Origin: Erysipelotrichaceae bacterium
Lineage (GTDB): Bacteria > Bacillota_I > Bacilli_A > Erysipelotrichales > Erysipelotrichaceae
Direction of reading: 5' to 3'
Length of the DNA: 7,761 bases
Assembly (NCBI GenBank): GCA_021442745.1
Contig: JABUSI010000270.1
Span: 1 to 7,761, forward strand
Within the stretch, counting starts at the first letter, position 1; every line of letters begins with the position of its first letter. The notes beneath the pieces were generated by a model, which searched no databases, had not been told where the DNA came from, and was given only the letters and a program-made list of their open reading frames with translations. Of the stretch, positions 6,284 to 7,761 are shown one piece after another. Made by a program: the position numbers and the translations under genes.

Positions 6284-7057
6284 TTATCGTATTTCTCTCA
6301 TGTCATCCAGACGGATAAGCAATTGTTCAAACGTTTTCAGCATCGTCGCATCCGTTACCTTATCCCCGGATATATAATACGTTACCGAAGGATGTTCTTC
6401 CTCTTTTTGTTCCGGCAGCCGTCTTTTCAATTGCCGCACGGTACCCTCGTTGCCGTCCACAATCGCAACATGCGGCGGAAGCAGATTCCGTAACGTATCC
6501 TTGAAATAATTGAAATGCGTACAGCCCAGTACCACGGAACCGTATTCCGAAAAGTCGTATACGGATATCTGCTTCCGGATGTATTCCGTGACTTCTTCTC
6601 CGGTAAACTGCCGGTTTTCCGCAAACCGCACCAGCATCGGCATCGGTAACAGCGTTGCCAGTTCCATCCCGTCAATGCGCTGTAACAGATTATGTAATTT
6701 ATCTCCCTGTAAGGTATACGGTGTTGCCATCACCAGACACTTTCCCTCATGTTCTTCCAGTGCCTTCTTGACAGCCGGTTCCATACTGACAATCGGAATA
6801 TCGTATTTCCGGCGCAGAATTTCCACTGCCGCACTGGTAGCCGTATTGCACGCTACCACGATGGCTTCACAACCTTGTTTAATCAGAAACGAAATGCTGT
6901 CATCCGTATACCGGATGATTTCTTCTTTTGTCTTCTCTCCGTACGGAACATGTGCCTGATCGGCAAAAAAGAGATACTGCTGATCCGGCATTAACTGCAA
7001 TGCCTCATGCAAAACGGACAATCCCCCGAACCCGGAGTCAAAAAATCCGATTTTCAT
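6284..7057 (-). CDS. murI: Glutamate racemase
   Basis: 257-residue cofactor-independent racemase that interconverts L- and D-glutamate, supplying the D-Glu that MurD adds to the peptidoglycan stem peptide. The length is normal for the family. Diagnostic segments are intact: FFDSGFGGLSV with D7/S8, PYGEKT (38-43), the first catalytic cysteine C70 in VVACNTATSAA, and the second, C179, in VLGCTHF with H181. The start is fixed by a strong AGGAGGG (7063-7069) that overlaps the stop codon of the preceding DUF4186 gene, so the two are co-transcribed. The gene is probably essential or close to it in a peptidoglycan-making host. Nothing about it appears unusual. Confidence 0.97.
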   Translation of the reverse strand: MKIGFFDSGFGGLSVLHEALQLMPDQQYLFFADQAHVPYGEKTKEEIIRYTDDSISFLIKQGCEAIVVACNTATSAAVEILRRKYDIPIVSMEPAVKKALEEHEGKCLVMATPYTLQGDKLHNLLQRIDGMELATLLPMPMLVRFAENRQFTGEEVTEYIRKQISVYDFSEYGSVVLGCTHFNYFKDTLRNLLPPHVAIVDGNEGTVRQLKRRLPEQKEEEHPSVTYYISGDKVTDATMLKTFEQLLIRLDDMREIR

Positions 7058-7062
7058 GATAT

Positions 7063-7069
7063 CCCTCCT
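7063..7069 (-). promoter_or_regulatory. Ribosome binding site of murI overlapping upstream stop
   Basis: AGGAGGG on the minus strand overlaps the TAG stop (7068-7070) of the DUF4186 gene and lies five bases before the murI ATG (7055-7057). It supports both the start choice and co-transcription. Confidence 0.85.
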
Positions 7070-7424
7070 ATCCCTTCATTTCCTTATCAATCCACGTCAT
7101 TAACAGATTGACGATTTTCTGTTGTTGTTCTTCCGTTAATTCCACATCTTTTTGTACGTGATACCACTTGTTCAGACACCCTCGGCAGCAGCACGCACAG
7201 GCATGCTGGGCAACGAATACCGGATGCCCCTTCATCGGTGTCTGCTTCCCGTCGTTGGGAATTTCCGCCGGCGCTAACCGTTGCCGGACAAAATCCTCGC
7301 AATGGTTCCGGATGGTATCCCTTCCCTTGCTCAGGAAATATTCCTTTTCCTGTTTACGCAGATGAAAGGAACCGCGGAATTCTGATTTCTGAAGCCGCTG
7401 CAGTGCTTCTTCTACGGTAGCCAT
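7068..7424 (-). CDS. DUF4186 family protein
   Basis: 118-residue protein of unknown function. Family hallmarks are RLQKSEFRGSFHLR near the N-terminus, RDTIRNH (35-41), NDGKQTPMKGHPVFVAQHA (57-75) and RGCLNKW (81-87). The centre is rich in potential metal ligands: H67, H74, C76, C78, C79, C80 and C83, suggesting a metal or iron-sulfur site or a redox centre; this is my inference, not a known property. There are no membrane segments. The start has no clear ribosome binding site and lies one base after the upstream flavoprotein stop, so translation is probably coupled. Its neighbours are a flavin reductase upstream and murI downstream. Family assignment is confident; its role is unknown. Confidence 0.88.
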   Translation of the reverse strand: MATVEEALQRLQKSEFRGSFHLRKQEKEYFLSKGRDTIRNHCEDFVRQRLAPAEIPNDGKQTPMKGHPVFVAQHACACCCRGCLNKWYHVQKDVELTEEQQQKIVNLLMTWIDKEMKG

Positions 7425-7425
7425 A

Positions 7426-7761
7426 TTACCGGATAAAGTTCGTATGTACCGGCTCTAACGGTTCCGGCAACGTTACACCGGCCTTCTTTCCCGCTTCCAT
7501 CAACCGCAGCTGATACGCTAAGTTGCGTGCCAGAGTCCGGACAATCCGGATACCTTCCAGATCCTGCATGGCTTCTTCCTTCGTATTACCGTGAATGGAA
7601 TTCCAGTAACAGGAACTGATGATTGGCATCTGGTTGATGGTGAAATATTTATTCAACTGGTCAAAGGATGCACTCGCTCCGCCTCTGCGGCAGGAAACCA
7701 CGCAGCATCCCGGTTTATACCGTAAATCCTTGGAACCGGAATAAAACAGACGGTCCATAAA
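7426..7761 (-). CDS. NADPH-dependent FMN reductase / flavodoxin-family protein, 5' truncated
   Basis: C-terminal part of a flavodoxin-fold oxidoreductase. The frame stays open to the window edge, adding a Phe before MDRLFY, so the N-terminal FMN-phosphate-binding loop lies outside. MDRLFY, the YKPG segment, RRGGASASFDQLNKYF (residues 24-39 of the visible part) and YWNSIHG match the NADPH-dependent FMN reductase family common in clostridia and relatives, where the RRGG loop contacts the flavin region. One oddity: the strand before RRGG reads GCCVVSC, three cysteines where small residues such as Ala are more usual. The visible 110 residues appear intact, with a normal stop one base before the DUF4186 start. 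Substrate is unknown. Confidence 0.85.
   Translation of the reverse strand, partial: FMDRLFYSGSKDLRYKPGCCVVSCRRGGASASFDQLNKYFTINQMPIISSCYWNSIHGNTKEEAMQDLEGIRIVRTLARNLAYQLRLMEAGKKAGVTLPEPLEPVHTNFIR

Noticed and set aside
5767..6318. 183-residue open frame on the plus strand opposite the C26 hydrolase
   Set aside because: It is the antisense of a well-supported gene, shows no recognisable domain and lacks a ribosome binding site; it also runs across the C26 start region.

Overview
The window looks like chromosomal DNA of a low-to-moderate GC Bacillota. Erysipelotrichia or a neighbouring gut/oral lineage is my best guess. This rests on strong AGGAGG-type ribosome binding sites, very tight gene packing, U-tract intrinsic terminators and the families present (DUF5685, DUF4186, Zn-dependent PLC-like protein, M24 peptidase). 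The taxonomic call is inference. I see no mobile element, tRNA, rRNA, CRISPR array, attachment site or origin.

Layout. Positions 1-5574 are transcribed rightward and 5575-7761 leftward, meeting at abutting stop codons. Rightward block: (i) the 3' part of an M24 (Xaa-Pro-type) metallopeptidase ending at a clear terminator (793-821); (ii) a single-gene unit encoding a Zn-dependent phospholipase C-like protein (855-1814) with its own terminator (1827-1855); (iii) a probable five-gene operon (1920-5574) with gaps of 2, 3 and 10 nt and one 8-nt overlap. The operon encodes a small two-helix membrane protein with a C-terminal zinc ribbon, a DUF5685 protein, a J-domain protein with a TPR-like region and a cysteine-rich tail, an OmpR-family response regulator, and its sensor kinase. 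Leftward block, in transcription order: the 3' part of a flavodoxin-fold NADPH-dependent FMN reductase, a DUF4186 protein, glutamate racemase (MurI), and a class-I glutamine amidotransferase-like hydrolase of family C26. Gaps are 1, 10 and 13 nt, so this too is probably one operon.

How the genes may work together. MurI supplies D-glutamate for peptidoglycan; the neighbouring C26 hydrolase may act on a gamma-glutamyl compound, but its substrate cannot be read from sequence. The most interesting part is 1920-5574. A membrane zinc-ribbon protein, a DUF5685 protein with aspartate-rich motifs resembling isoprenoid synthases, and a J protein with a tail like eukaryotic cysteine-string proteins are linked to a two-component system whose kinase has almost no extracellular sensor. 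I infer an uncharacterised envelope-associated module, possibly sensing membrane state. The sequence shows the gene order and motifs; the joint function is hypothesis.

There is no gene-free stretch longer than 300 bases. The only sizeable intergenic gaps (790-854 and 1815-1919) hold terminators and weak promoter candidates.
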